From positions 617,486 through 681,485 of the forward strand of contig JACTAT010000007.1 of NCBI GenBank assembly GCA_014526335.1: a DNA stretch of 64,000 bases, given 5' to 3'. Below the pieces are notes generated by a model. The model had not been told where the DNA came from, ran no database searches, and saw only the letters and a program-made list of their open reading frames with translations. The translations under genes and the position numbers were made by a program. Origin of the DNA: Chrysaora quinquecirrha. Taxonomy: Eukaryota > Cnidaria > Scyphozoa > Semaeostomeae > Pelagiidae. This document shows positions 23,301 to 30,874 of this stretch, piece after piece. The first letter of the stretch is position 1. Each line of letters opens with the position of its first letter.

Positions 23301-26300
23301 CAAATTGAGTGAACAAGTGAAATTTCATACCAAGAACGTCATAGTAAGTGTTGTAAAAAATATCAACATCAATATTAATGCAAGCTTAATAAGCGGGGTC
23401 TTAATACAATAGGTTTTGTTGAAGCTCTTCAAAACAGAAGGTTTCATTGGAGAGCCGATCCTTAGGCCACGTTTTCAAGAGACCGGTTCACTTTTGATCT
23501 GTATCCTTCCCGTTTACACAAGTGCGAATTCGCATGAAATAGAGGCCTAACTAACAAAGTGAGGCTGGAATTCGAAAAAAATGTGGGCGTAAGCGGATTG
23601 CGAGTAAACGTTTTTAAAAACGGATCAAAAGTAAGCCGGATTGGCAGTTTGCACGAGACCGGATCACTTTGAGAAAGTCTTGCTAGAAAGATCAAAACTG
23701 ATCTGACTATCCGTACATTGATTTTGATGCGGATTGCTTGGTCTCTTGTAAACGGGAAGCGTATTCGTATCAATTTTGTTTCGATTTCAAATTGATCCAG
23801 CCTCGTGCAAACGGGGCCTAAGACAGGCCCACTTGTCTTATTTCACCAATTTTTCAACACCCAGATAAGCAAATTTTGTCATAATCTCTTGTTCATATTT
23901 CATTTTATCTGTACTTTCAAAACAATCTCGTTTTTATTGATTGGATGACTTCTCTCATTTTAATAAAAATTGAAAATTAGCCTTGATGAAAAACTAACTG
24001 TAGCCAAGAATCCTTTATCTAGTAACTTACTTTTTAGAATTCGTGCTCTATCGATCTTCCAAACAGGGTTTAATGTTGAAAAAGTATTATTCCCAAGATA
24101 CTAAATTTTATTTTATTTGGCTTTTTCTTTGTAGAAAATTCTTTGGATCTTGATTCAATTTCTGCAAGTGATGTACTTCAAAATGTAAATAAAACAAGGG
24201 TAAAAGGACCCGGAAAAACACTGCCGGGGAAATATATTCAAAACAAGGTAAACTGCAATGCATTTAAATCTCTTTTTCAAACCATGTTGCAGGCATCTTG
24301 TATCGGTAGACTTATAACAAGGGAAACTCGAATGCATTTAAACCTCTTTTTCAAACCATGCTGGAGGCATCTTGTATCGGTAGACTTATTACAAGGGAAA
24401 CTCGAATGCATTTAAACCTCTTTTTCAAACCATGTTGGAGGCATCTTGTATCGGTAGACTTATTACAAGGGAAACTCGAATGCATTTAAACCTCTTTTTC
24501 AAACCATGCTGGAGGCATCTTGTATCGGTAGACTTATTACAAGGGAAACTCGAATGCATTTAAATCTCTTTTTCAAACCATGCTGGAGGCATCTTGTATC
24601 GGTAGACTTATTACAAGGGAAACTCGAATGCATTTAAATCTCTTTTTCAAACCATGCTGGAGGCATCTTGTATCGGTAGACTTATTACAAGGGAAACTCG
24701 AATGCATTTAAATCTCTTTTTCAAACCATGCTGGAGGCATCTTGTATCGGTAGACTTATTACAAGGGAAACTCGAATGCATTTAAATCTCTTTTTCAAAC
24801 CATGTTGGAGGCATCTTGTATCGGTAGACTTATTACACAAGTCCAGGGTCGTCGAGAGGCAGAGCGGACCCCGGGGTAATGTAGTCGTACCGGGCCTTTT
24901 TGAGGTTTAAGGGGGACGTATTAAGAGAATTTTCAATTTTCGCAGGCCCCTTAAGACCCTGGCCAAACGATCGAACATTGTTGGTCCAACATTTTAAACT
25001 TGCTTTACAACAAATGTTTGACCGTTTGGCCACATCCAAACAACATTGCTTGACAAGCAAAAGTAACAAAATTTGTGGTGTGATGTTTTTGAAAAATTTT
25101 CAAAAGCATTTTTTTCTCGACGCAAACAAAAATGTTGGACGAGCATTGCTTTTGGACGTGGCCAAACGGTCAAACATTTTGCTTGATAAGCAAATCTCCA
25201 ATGTTGGACCAACAATGTTTGATCGTTTGGCCTGGGCCTTATGACTGGATCGGGTGTGATTTTCGCGCCAAAATGGTGGGGGAGGATGCAAAGCTAACTT
25301 TTTAAGATTTTTGTCAAGATTTGTCAGCTGTCTTTTGGATTTTTAAAGTTTGCTGAGACAGCTACTTGAAAGAGGCTAGATATTTCTTGGAAACTTGAAA
25401 ATGACTTTGGAATTTAAATTGACTTTGGAAATTTGAAATTTGCTACGCAGGGTGAAAATCTGCTTGAAAGACCGAGTCAATGAGTTTTTTTTGTTTTGCT
25501 TCGGTTCGACGTCTTCAGAATCAAAATAGCGAAGCAAATCTCTGAGTCACACCCGAGGTTTTGAGTCCCACTCTGAGACTTGTCGCGCGTGACACTGTAT
25601 TTGGTGTGTCTACCAGGATGGCTTAACATGCGACTGACAAGCGAGCAACATGTCCCCGAGTCATTTGCATGTCGCGGAGACAAGAAATGTTTCTGTTGTC
25701 TCCCAGAACATTTGCGTCTCCCTTGCTACAAAAATTGTCGCGCGCTACTAAGTTCCCGAAGTGGCTAAACTGGGAGACATCGAGAGGACATGTCATGTCG
25801 CGCGTGAAATGTCTCCTAGTTTAACCAAGCCTTGAGTCTGAGTAGCCTTCAAACAACAACAACAGTAAGTAAAGGTGGAAGCTGCGGTTAGTTGGACGCG
25901 TGTAATAAGTCTACCTGTATCGATAATAACTTGATTTAAGAAGTTCTACGTATTTTTATATTCGATTACATTCAGATATTGTTTTTCCTTCGCCAAGAGA
26001 AAGAAAGGAGATAAAAATAAAAGGAGACAATAATATTGTTTGGTACAAAAAATATTTGAGTTATCTGGGGTTTGAGGTAACGAATATTTTTATAATTTTG
26101 AGCCCCTAAGAATGTTTGCAAATAATTTACTAAATAATAACCTTTATTTTTTTAAGGAAAGTTCGCCCGAGGATGAACAGCTGCAAAATCAGAAAAAGGA
26201 AAGCGCAGAAAAGGTATTTATTAACCTAAGTTCTTGATGACCCTAAACAGACCGAAACTATTGACTAATGCAACTTATACACTGCAAGTGAAACCGGTTT

Positions 26301-29089
26301 AAACGAAACCTGTTTAACAAATGCTGCGTTGTAATTGTTCAGTTCAACAATTGAATCGATCTGATTGGTGGAAACTTAATCCGGTTTAAATAAACCTGGT
26401 TTTAAAGTGTCAGTGTGAAAGCAGTATAAAAGGAGCTCTTACCTGATGCGGATCGACATGCACCAATCAGAAAAGTGAAGCTGGATCGGTAGAGAAGCAT
26501 ATTGATGGCGTATTTCTTTGAATGGGTATCTCCCTAAAAATCAGATACGACGTTTTTTCGAGTTATCAACTCCTAAGAGGCGCATACCTAATTGGCACTA
26601 CTTGATTAAGCTTTTTTAGATCAAATTATATGAGAGAGACGCGACAGAAGAGGTTCTAACTGCAATATTTTCTGTTTTTAAGCCTTTCTTTTAATACCAA
26701 AAACTTGGTTGATATTATAAAAATGCTGAAAAATTATAGTAGCGGCCCTCGAATAAGCGCCTGCCCTACGGCATTGGAAATTAAATGAGCTAAATTTATG
26801 AATTACACATTTCTTAATAAGCAACTGAACTTTTGGCCCAGCTCTCAAAGTTGCTTAACGTATCTGACGTATCTAGTATTTCAGCCCTCACAGACTGACT
26901 GTTATCCCCCCCCCGTAAACTCTTATTTAGCAACTCTTATTTTGGATCTTTTGTTGCTTTTCAATGCGTAATTGACAAGTTTGCAATGATGTACTGTATC
27001 AATATAAGCTATATCAACCAAGAAGTTTCACAAAATCTCAGCTCTAGTTGCTTATTGACCAGTCACTTATATAAAAATTAGTGTTGTTAACAGATTAAAC
27101 CTAACAGCTGAATTAAATCTACCAGCTGTCTCAAGTTTAATTTTGCGTTGTCTCTCTAGCAATCAAATAAAGACGCCAGTTCTTTCAAGTCTAGTTTCAG
27201 GCAAAAGTCTTTTAAACAAGTAAGATAAAATTATTTAATACTAAATAGTTAATACACAGTTTGTTTAACAAGAATGTCAATTTTGTTTTAACCACAGCAC
27301 TCTAGATTATGGCCTAAAATTATTCTTAAATCGTCCTCAGGCAACAGGATGTGTAAATTTCAACGAGGCTCGAGAAATCTTTGCTACTCTCTTTCTTCGT
27401 CATAGTAACAAAGCAAAACGGGAACATGATAACAGTAGCAAAACCAGTGGTGTACACGCTTTTTTTTTATAAGGAACCTACCTCAAGGCTTAGTTCTTAA
27501 AGTTCCTTATTTTTGGGCCTCTTTTGAGAGAATTGTAGTTCCAAAAGTTCCTTAATAGTTCCTTAATTTTTACTGCACATACAGTGGTCTTAACAATAAA
27601 AGAGAGACATTTGCATGTGAGCAAAGCTTGAGACTACTCAAAGAAACATTTGATACATGCATAGCGTACAAATTATGTGATTTTCGGCTGCAAATGTATG
27701 GAACCGGCTTTCTAATTCTTGATTATTTGCAATGATAAATGTATTCAACATTCAAAAGTTCCTTAATGATTTTCTCTTTAGTAATATAAGTTCTTTAAAT
27801 TTCCGGGCCTTCTACACGTAGGTTCCTTATAAAGTGGTTCCTTATAAAAAAAGCGTGTAGAGTTAGAGAGCTCCGGGGGAGGGGGTGGATAGTTTTTTCG
27901 AAATTTTTTACAGACACCGTGGTTATTTTGTTTCTCTCTTATCAAAAACACCTAGTTTTCTATTTTCATTCTCCAATTGTTATTCCCCTTTGAGGAGCAC
28001 ACCTCCCATGCACTGTGCGCCTTTGAGCATTCAGTGTCTTATAATTTTTATAAATTCTTTACTGAGGTAGAATACTCCTAGTCACTTCTCCAATTCTACA
28101 CCGCTGATGTAACCCTAACACACAGACACAACACAGATTTGATGAGTCTAATACTTCAAATTTATAGCAGAAACGTCGCACTGCAATAAGTCCCACCTTT
28201 AAGAAACAAGACCACCAGGGCCATTTTAATATATTTTGTCCAATATTTCTACTGATAAGAACGGAGAGGGAAAGAAACAAATGGACGCAAAACGGAGATC
28301 TCTAATGCGAATGTCAACAGGAAAATTCATAAGATAACAAACTTCATAGGATTAAGTCATGGGTATCTACGGGTAACTAACTATACGGGTAGCCATTATT
28401 CAATATGCATTTTGTATGGATTTCGCAAGGGTAACCACGGGCAACAATAGGCTGCGTTAGCTTCTCTCGACCGAATCAAGCGATTCTCTTTCGTAGCTAT
28501 TCTAAGCAGCAAGGATTATCTTTGTTTTTTGGGAGCTGATTCGGTTGGATTACGTGATTAATTAGGACTAGATCGAGTCTGATTTTGGCGCCAAAATGGC
28601 GGGAGGGGATGCGAGTTCAACTTTTTGTAACATCTTTGAAAATTCAAGCCCCCTCGCAGAGGATATGTTATACAGGCAATCTTGGACAAAATATTTCGAA
28701 CAAGGCCTCTTTTCTAAGGATTATGGCCCATTCTAGCTATTTTTTCTTGAATTATTCCAATGCTTTCCCTTTACCCCAAACCAAGGTGATGGTGCAGCGA
28801 GGCAACTTCTGTTTGATATAACAATAATTTTATGCTTTTGTAGGAGCAGACAAAAGCAGTGACGTTGACACAAACGTCTTCAAAACCTCCACCAGGAAAC
28901 GAGGCTGCTGAAGAGCTGAAGAAGGAAATGGCAAATGTTCAAAATAAAATGATAGAAATGGAAAAGAAATTAATGAAACAGATTAAAGTATTAACAGACG
29001 ATCTCGACTCAGAGAGAAAACAACGGGCAAGTATGCAGATTGAAATCGATAGATTAAAAAAGAAGGTCAGTATATTAGAAGGACTCTAG
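5385..29089 (+). CDS. SH3KBP1: SH3KBP1 (CIN85)/CD2AP-type adaptor, 12 exons
   Basis: Joining twelve exons with GT-AG borders and fully consistent phases gives a 693-residue protein (human CIN85 is about 665 residues). Residues about 7-59, 76-129 and 271-323 are SH3 domains, each with an acidic RT loop, a GWWEG block and a final G-(V/M)-F-P-x-N-F-V. Residues 354-535 are proline-rich with PELPRPDLPK repeats. Residues 550-566 match the CPI motif position by position (L...R.K...K..P), and 632-692 form a coiled coil. This architecture is diagnostic of the CIN85/CD2AP family, which links receptor endocytosis and Cbl-type ligases to capping protein and cortical actin. Vertebrates have two paralogues. 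An invertebrate copy such as this, or Drosophila Cindr, would be pro-orthologous to both, so the symbol denotes the family. Exons: 5385-5388, 7424-7612, 9863-10168, 12537-12751, 14051-14096, 15268-15518, 17895-17943, 22516-23061, 24135-24247, 26157-26213, 27160-27219, 28844-29089. Confidence 0.9.
5389..7061 (+). other. Intron 1 of gene 1, proximal part
   Basis: This is AT-rich sequence. Weakly repeated phrases around aataagtgctgcagtcaaataaacactgc (6040-6500) suggest a decayed repeat. I see no gene, RNA or intact mobile element here. Confidence 0.4.
7062..7341 (+). repeat. Dispersed repeat, partial copy (other copy at 54261)
   Basis: From GCGATAAACAGCAG through TTTGACACTCCTCAGAG to ACCAATCAG this stretch matches 54271-54480 at clearly recognisable identity. 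The 54-kb copy has inverted ends (GCGATAAAAAGCAGAATC and its complement). This copy has the left end but only a degraded right end. It stops about 80 bp before exon 2 of gene 1. An 87-codon frame across it is not considered a gene. Confidence 0.6.
7424..7612 (+). CDS. SH3KBP1: Gene 1 exon 2: first SH3 domain
   Basis: The acceptor TTGTTGCAG precedes 7424 and the donor GTATAT follows 7612; both phases are 1. It encodes residues 2-65, essentially one SH3 domain (F-P-Y-D, E-D-E-L, G-W-W-E-G, G-V-F-P-E-N-F-V). The insert D-M-Q-D-E-G between the n-Src loop and the WW corresponds to the SH3A type of CIN85, which binds PxxxPR ligands such as Cbl. A symmetric 1-1 exon is typical of a shuffled SH3 module. 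Confidence 0.93.
7613..9862 (+). other. Intron 2 of gene 1
   Basis: This is unique-looking AT-rich DNA. A 116-codon frame (8948-9298) has no recognisable domain and no splice or codon signal, and is not called. I see no RNA gene or intact transposon. Confidence 0.4.
9863..10168 (+). CDS. SH3KBP1: Gene 1 exon 3: second SH3 domain and linker
   Basis: The acceptor TTTTAACAG and donor GTATAA bound a 306-bp phase 1-1 exon for residues 65-167. The SH3 core reads A-T-V-T-F-D-Y-D, E-D-D-E-L, G-W-W-E-G, G-M-F-P-S-N-F-V-E-L. A Glu/Pro/Lys-rich linker follows and carries the chain toward the third SH3. Confidence 0.93.
10195..10701. repeat. MITE with TTTACACGAGAGAAACT ends
   Basis: The left end TTTACACGAGAGAAACT (10195) is mirrored by AGTTTCTCTCTCATGTAAA ending at 10701. 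The interior shares phrases (CAGCATCTTGT, GATCCGATC, TGATGTGTTCTT) with the element at 29303-29990, so this is a dispersed family. Small frames inside it are not genes. Confidence 0.65.
10890..12440 (-). repeat. Tandem array of tRNA-like units in intron 3
   Basis: About seven diverged units of roughly 210-240 bp follow one another. On the minus strand each contains a tRNA-like A-box (TAGCTCAGTGGAAACG in the best copies) and B-box (GGTTCRAATCCC or a decayed form). A conserved spacer (GTTTCGGCTATGTTGAGCC then TCTTC) and an ATA-rich segment with TTTGTCATGAATGGCGAA complete the unit. B-box copies lie near 10917, 11140, 11372, 11608, 11830, 12040 and 12338. Single related units lie at 14455 (-) and 14692 (+). 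This looks like a tRNA-derived SINE or satellite, not functional tRNAs: the arms are degraded. Confidence 0.7.
12537..12751 (+). CDS. SH3KBP1: Gene 1 exon 4: proline/lysine linker
   Basis: The acceptor AACGTACAG and donor GTAAGT bound residues 167-238, phase 1 to 0. The peptide begins A-K-K-P-K-P-P-P-M-G-F-G-F-S-L and is Ser/Thr/Pro-rich with no folded domain. It lies between SH3 domains 2 and 3, where CIN85/CD2AP have long unstructured linkers. Confidence 0.85.
12771..13143. repeat. MITE, TATAAGAAAC-word type
   Basis: The inverted ends TACACATATTTTTTTTATAAG (12771) and its near-complement (to 13143) bound an element inserted 20 bp after the exon 4 donor. Inside, the word GTTTCTTA/TAAGAAAC recurs several times (near 12820, 12852, 12865, 13108, 13120). 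It belongs to the covarying-word family listed under findings. Confidence 0.7.
13350..13741. repeat. Direct repeats of about 92 bp flanking a tRNA-like block
   Basis: Almost identical blocks at 13350-13441 and 13648-13741 (TTGGTACCTGGCCTAAGGTACC through CGGCCTATATGAATAATTTCACC) flank about 205 bp. The middle contains, on the minus strand (13502-13572), a tRNA-like A-box (GTGGTCGTGTGATTAGC), an anticodon-arm-like hairpin and a B-box (GGTTCTATTCCC). This suggests a SINE with terminal direct repeats or a small retroposed cassette. Confidence 0.55.
14051..14096 (+). CDS. SH3KBP1: Gene 1 exon 5: microexon linker
   Basis: The pyrimidine-rich acceptor TTTCTTTAG and donor GTAAGT bound 46 bp (phase 0 to 1) encoding G-A-V-T-K-R-N-A-P-A-P-P-S-S-Q. 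Its phases are required to join exon 4 to exon 6 in frame. Confidence 0.8.
14385..14825. repeat. Inverted pair of tRNA-like units
   Basis: A minus-strand unit (about 14385-14540) and a plus-strand unit (about 14690-14825) of the same tRNA-like repeat as the intron 3 array face each other, separated by about 150 bp. The plus copy has the best preserved A-box (TAGCTCAGTGG) and B-box (GGTTCGAATCCC), with a nearly paired acceptor (CACTATA/TATTGTG). The T-stem is broken, so I do not call a tRNA. Confidence 0.65.
15268..15518 (+). CDS. SH3KBP1: Gene 1 exon 6: third SH3 domain
   Basis: The acceptor TTTGCAAACAG and donor GTGAGT bound residues 254-337 (phase 1 to 0). After an Ala/Pro lead the SH3 reads Y-S-A-K-F-D-Y-E, N-D-D-E-I, G-W-W-E-G, G-V-F-P-N-N-F-V-E. 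A proline-rich tail follows. Three SH3 domains in the N-terminal half separate this family from most other SH3 adaptors. Confidence 0.92.
15519..16808 (+). other. Intron 6 of gene 1, proximal part
   Basis: I see no gene. Phrases such as TTCATACGAGTCGCGCCGCG (15920) and a degraded tRNA-like B-box near 16735 (minus strand, GGGGCTCGAGGCC) suggest decayed repeats. Confidence 0.35.
16809..17860. repeat. 93-bp minisatellite with ETS/CRE-like words
   Basis: About ten units of roughly 93 bp (some near 130 bp because of an internal 36-bp duplication) repeat AAAGTACCCATGAAAGTTGTC, TATTACGTCATTTCCGCTTC and TTTCTGTAATGACAAG. A block near 17264-17450 recurs near 17583-17770, a higher-order duplication. 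Read on the minus strand, most units carry GCGGAAATGACGTAAT, an ETS core (GGAA) next to a CRE-like TGACGTAA. The array ends about 35 bp before exon 7. Confidence 0.85.
17895..17943 (+). CDS. SH3KBP1: Gene 1 exon 7: microexon linker
   Basis: The acceptor TTTATCAG and donor GTATGA bound 49 bp (phase 0 to 1) encoding V-K-K-P-I-L-P-H-G-G-K-V-P-I-L-P. The phases fit exons 6 and 8, and the peptide continues the proline-rich linker. Confidence 0.8.
18023..21585. mobile_element. 3.56-kb transposon with 572-bp terminal inverted repeats
   Basis: Positions 18023-18594 and 21014-21585 are inverted copies of equal length (572 bp) differing at only a few bases. The ends read AAATAGACAGGGAAATTACT. The left arm begins tandem, diverged subunits of about 180-200 bp (starting near 18446, 18645 and 18823; common phrase CTTAGATTC). 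I find no transposase. A frame at 19440-19620 (+), preceded by a TTTGTTCCCAG acceptor-like sequence, and a 153-codon frame on the minus strand (19924-20385) have no recognisable domain. No target duplication is evident. The element fills most of intron 7 and is probably non-autonomous or of foldback type. Confidence 0.85.
21586..22515 (+). other. Intron 7 distal part with CAACATGTTGG repeats
   Basis: Between 22190 and 22390 the word CAACATGTTGG and variants (TGTTGGC, CAACATC) recur about eight times. CGTTTGCGCCCG appears twice (22267 and 22377). Related words form the ends of the MITE at 24952. I see no gene before the exon 8 acceptor. Confidence 0.45.
22516..23061 (+). CDS. SH3KBP1: Gene 1 exon 8: proline-rich region
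   Basis: The acceptor TTTTCAG and donor GTATGT bound 546 bp (phase 1-1) for residues 354-536. The sequence is rich in P and K and contains 10-residue repeats of the form K-P-E-L-P-R-P-D-L-P. The repeats are encoded by a 30-bp DNA repeat (22666-22755) whose copies are identical or nearly so. Further P-P-x-R-P and P-P-R-P-E-K-P clusters follow. In CIN85/CD2AP the matching region recruits SH3 proteins and can bind the protein's own SH3 domains. A conserved-looking block N-S-F-R-N-I-L-N-N-S-L lies in its centre. Confidence 0.92.
23461..23822. repeat. MITE with CTTAGGCCACGTTT ends
   Basis: The left end CTTAGGCCACGTTTTCAAGAG and right end (complement CTTAGGCCCCGTTTGCACGAG) form imperfect inverted repeats around about 360 bp. 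The interior repeats CGTTTACAC and AACGGGAAG phrases. Confidence 0.6.
24135..24247 (+). CDS. SH3KBP1: Gene 1 exon 9: CPI-like motif
   Basis: The acceptor TTTGTAG and donor GTAAAC bound residues 536-573 (phase 1 to 0). The stretch LQNVNKTRVKGPGKTLP (residues 550-566) aligns without gaps to the CPI consensus L-x-H-x-T-x-x-R-x-K-x-x-x-R-R-x-P. It keeps L, R, K, a basic residue (K for R) and P, but has N for both H and T and T for the second R. In the family this motif binds F-actin capping protein and loosens its hold on barbed ends. Confidence 0.85.
24243..24838 (+). repeat. 74-bp minisatellite starting on the exon 9 donor
   Basis: Eight nearly identical 74-bp units run from the last bases of exon 9. 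The first unit has ACAAGGTAAACTGCAATGC, the real donor. The later units have ACAAGGGAAACTCGAATGC at the same place. Other unit landmarks are CTCTTTTTCAAACCATG and CTTGTATCGGTAGACTTA. The high identity means a recent expansion. Confidence 0.9.
24952..25241. repeat. MITE with TAAGACCCTGGCCAAACG ends
   Basis: The left arm TAAGACCCTGGCCAAACGAT continues through GAACATTGTTGGTCCAACATT. It is mirrored by AATGTTGGACCAACAATG and CGTTTGGCCTGGGCCTTA ending at 25241. Both arms carry ATTGTTGG words like those at 22190-22390. Confidence 0.7.
25242..26156 (+). other. Intron 9 distal part
   Basis: I see no gene. The phrase GCGCCAAAATGGTGGGGGAGGATGC (25263) resembles GCGCCAAAATGGCGGGAGGGGATGC at 28590, a short dispersed repeat. 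Several stretches with ATGTC/GACAT and GTCTCC words (25600-25830) look like another decayed inverted-repeat element. Confidence 0.35.
26157..26213 (+). CDS. SH3KBP1: Gene 1 exon 10
   Basis: The acceptor TTTTTTTAAG and donor GTATTT bound 57 bp, phase 0-0, encoding E-S-S-P-E-D-E-Q-L-Q-N-Q-K-K-E-S-A-E-K. It is an acidic/polar linker after the CPI-like motif. The donor is weak but the phase is right. Confidence 0.7.
26214..27159 (+). other. Intron 10 of gene 1
   Basis: AT-rich sequence with no gene or intact mobile element that I can recognise. AAACCGGTTTAAACG phrases near 26290-26400 suggest a short decayed MITE. Confidence 0.35.
27160..27219 (+). CDS. SH3KBP1: Gene 1 exon 11
   Basis: The acceptor GTCTCTCTAG and donor GTAAGA bound 60 bp, phase 0-0, encoding Q-S-N-K-D-A-S-S-F-K-S-S-F-R-Q-K-S-F-K-Q, a Ser/Lys/Phe-rich linker. 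Exons 10 and 11 are both phase 0-0, so either could be skipped without a frameshift. Confidence 0.72.
27452..27860. repeat. MITE, AAGGAAC-word type
   Basis: The ends TACACGCTTTTTTTTTATAAG (near 27453) and AAAAAAAGCGTGTA (to 27860) bound an element whose internal word is GTTCCTTA/AAGGAAC, seen at least six times. It is close to the copy at 53658-54061 over most of its length. Confidence 0.75.
28218..28705. repeat. Dispersed inverted-repeat element (related copy at 56532)
   Basis: The left end around GGCCATTTTAATATATTTTGTCC and right end GGACAAAATATTTCGAAC-AAGGCC are imperfect inverted repeats. Interior phrases (TAAGAACGGAGAGGGAAAG, AAAATTCATAA, GGGTAACTA) recur at 56945-57090. Confidence 0.55.
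28844..29089 (+). CDS. SH3KBP1: Gene 1 exon 12: C-terminal coiled coil and stop
   Basis: The acceptor TTTTGTAG precedes 28844 (phase 0). Residues 613-631 are a Thr/Pro linker. Residues 632-692 form a charged heptad pattern (E-E-L-K-K-E-M, K-M-I-E-M-E-K-K-L, L-D-S-E-R-K-Q-R, I-D-R-L-K-K-K-V) ending at TAG 29087-29089. CIN85 and CD2AP end in the same type of short coiled coil, used for oligomerisation. A termination signal is not obvious: the first AATAAA is at 29467, inside a MITE. Confidence 0.92.
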   Translation, partial: EQTKAVTLTQTSSKPPPGNEAAEELKKEMANVQNKMIEMEKKLMKQIKVLTDDLDSERKQRASMQIEIDRLKKKVSILEGL

Positions 29090-29302
29090 ATAGATTGAAA
29101 CAAAAATGGCTTGTATGCACTTTGCAGACCAGGTTTTGTTACTTGGTTTGAGTGTGAATTGAATTGAATAGGGTTTTGGTTTACGTAGACTTATTACATG
29201 GGTCGTAGCCATAGAACCAACCTCTTCTTCAGGGTGTATTTAACTCTACCTGGAACTTCGCTGTCAATACTCGACCTTGGTATCGGCCTTCTTAAACCCT
29301 GT

Positions 29303-29990
29303 TTACACAAGAGAAACTGGATCGGTTCTGGTCCGATCTAGAAATATTTGACTGCCGTATTTTCAATTTGACGCATGCGACCGCAACCTCACTTCCCCCG
29401 GGGGGTACTTCATTGTTGAAAAGACTAGACGTGCCGCCCAGTTTTCCAAACCCACCCATGTCTACCAATAAATTCTGTTAGTCGCGGCACCCATTTATAG
29501 AAAAAGCAGCTAAATTTTACACCCATTTGTACCAATTTCTCAAATATTTGAAACCAATTTAAACCCTAAGGAAACCCTAAATGCGGTGAAAAGGCATTTG
29601 TGCTGGAAAAGAAACGCATTTACCCGATTTGCACTATAAAATTGACTCTAAATACAAAGATTTATCAGGCTTTTAAAAGAAATGCATGTCTAAAAGTTTT
29701 TACTACCCATGTGTAGAGATCCTTTACAAAAACACTAACCCATATGTAGGGAAATTGTGCTGAAAGAGTTACCCATTTGGGCGGCACGTCTAGTATACTG
29801 AACAATGGAAGTACCCCCGGGCTCACTTCCGGCTACCAAGCTGTTTGAGATTTTCTTTTCATCACACCAGCATCTTGTAGTTGGCTAAAGCAGAAGATTC
29901 GATTTCTCTTTCGAAAAATGATGTGTTCTTTAGTGACGTTTCTTGTGTCTGCCAATTTGGATCCGACCCAGAATGTTTACATGGGATCTT
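29303..29990. repeat. MITE (TTTACACAAGAGAAACT type) with nested element
   Basis: The left end TTTACACAAGAGAAACTGG (29303) and phrases near 29870-29985 (CAGCATCTTGTAG, TGATGTGTTCTTTAG, GATCCGACCCAGAATGTTTACATGGG) match the family at 10195. The middle (29398-29822) is a separate inserted element, so the host copy is split. Confidence 0.6.
29398..29822 (+). repeat. GGGGGTACTTC-type MITE, copy 1
   Basis: The ends GGGGGGTACTTCATTGTTG and CAACAATG-like/GAAGTACCCCC with ACTAGACGTGCCGCC just inside bound about 425 bp. The same element lies at 35151-35578 (+) and, inverted, at 46745-47112. A related one lies near 55035-55323. It sits inside another MITE. Confidence 0.7.
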
Positions 29991-30345
29991 GGTTCGCCAT
30001 TTCGTTGGCTGCTCAACAATACTATTATTAAGTGACGTCACAATTTCAGCGAAACATTTCGCCGAAACCGGCCGAAGACGATATGAGAATATATACTGTA
30101 TACTGCACATTATATTTCCTGGCAGTTATCAATTAAATTATCTGCATTTCATTACATCTGCTTTTGGAATTTACATCTTGTTTCAGTGCCTTGGCCAAAA
30201 TTGCCAAAATGTTGTTGCTGGTACAATGGCACAAATGTTGTTTGATGGTTGAGATTTGAGGAAACGCCGTTGGTGCTTGGTTGGAGTTGGTTAGAGACTT
30301 GTGTTGTACGTTTCTTTGGGGCTTGGGTTTGGGATAGGACTATTG

Positions 30346-30874
30346 TTACACGCAGTTTTTTTATAAGCAACTTCCCTTGGGCCTAGTTCAAGAAGTTGCT
30401 TATTTTTGGACCTCTTATGGCCACCTCTTACTAGCAAAAGTTGCTTAGAAGTTGCTTAATTTTAGCTATATTTTTGCCCTAAGAATAGTATAGAGACTAG
30501 ACAAACAGCCAAATTTGGAGTTATCCTATAGCTTTTTAAGCAACATAACGCTAAAACACCTAGTATACAGCAAAGAAATACTATAAATAGCATCAGTCAA
30601 GAAGTACAATGTTATTGTTACCATATAGAGAATTTGTATTGAAAGTTAAGCGGAAACCCCTTAAGTAACACTCCCGTTGATATGCGAATTTTTGACAAAT
30701 AAATGGAATAGCTTCTATGTTGATCGATCCTCGACTGCTTGCAGTGATATAAAGTATTTGATATTCAAATTTTGCTTAGATTTTTTTCCTGTGGTGCTAT
30801 ACGTTGCTTAAAATGTTATGCCTTCTACATATTGGTTGCTTATAAGCGGTTGCTTATAAAAACAACTGCGTGTA
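30346..30874. repeat. MITE, AAGCAAC-word type
   Basis: The ends TTACACGCAGTTTTTTTATAAG and TTATAAAAACAACTGCGTGTA bound an element whose internal word is GTTGCTTA/AAGCAAC, found at least six times. Confidence 0.75.
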
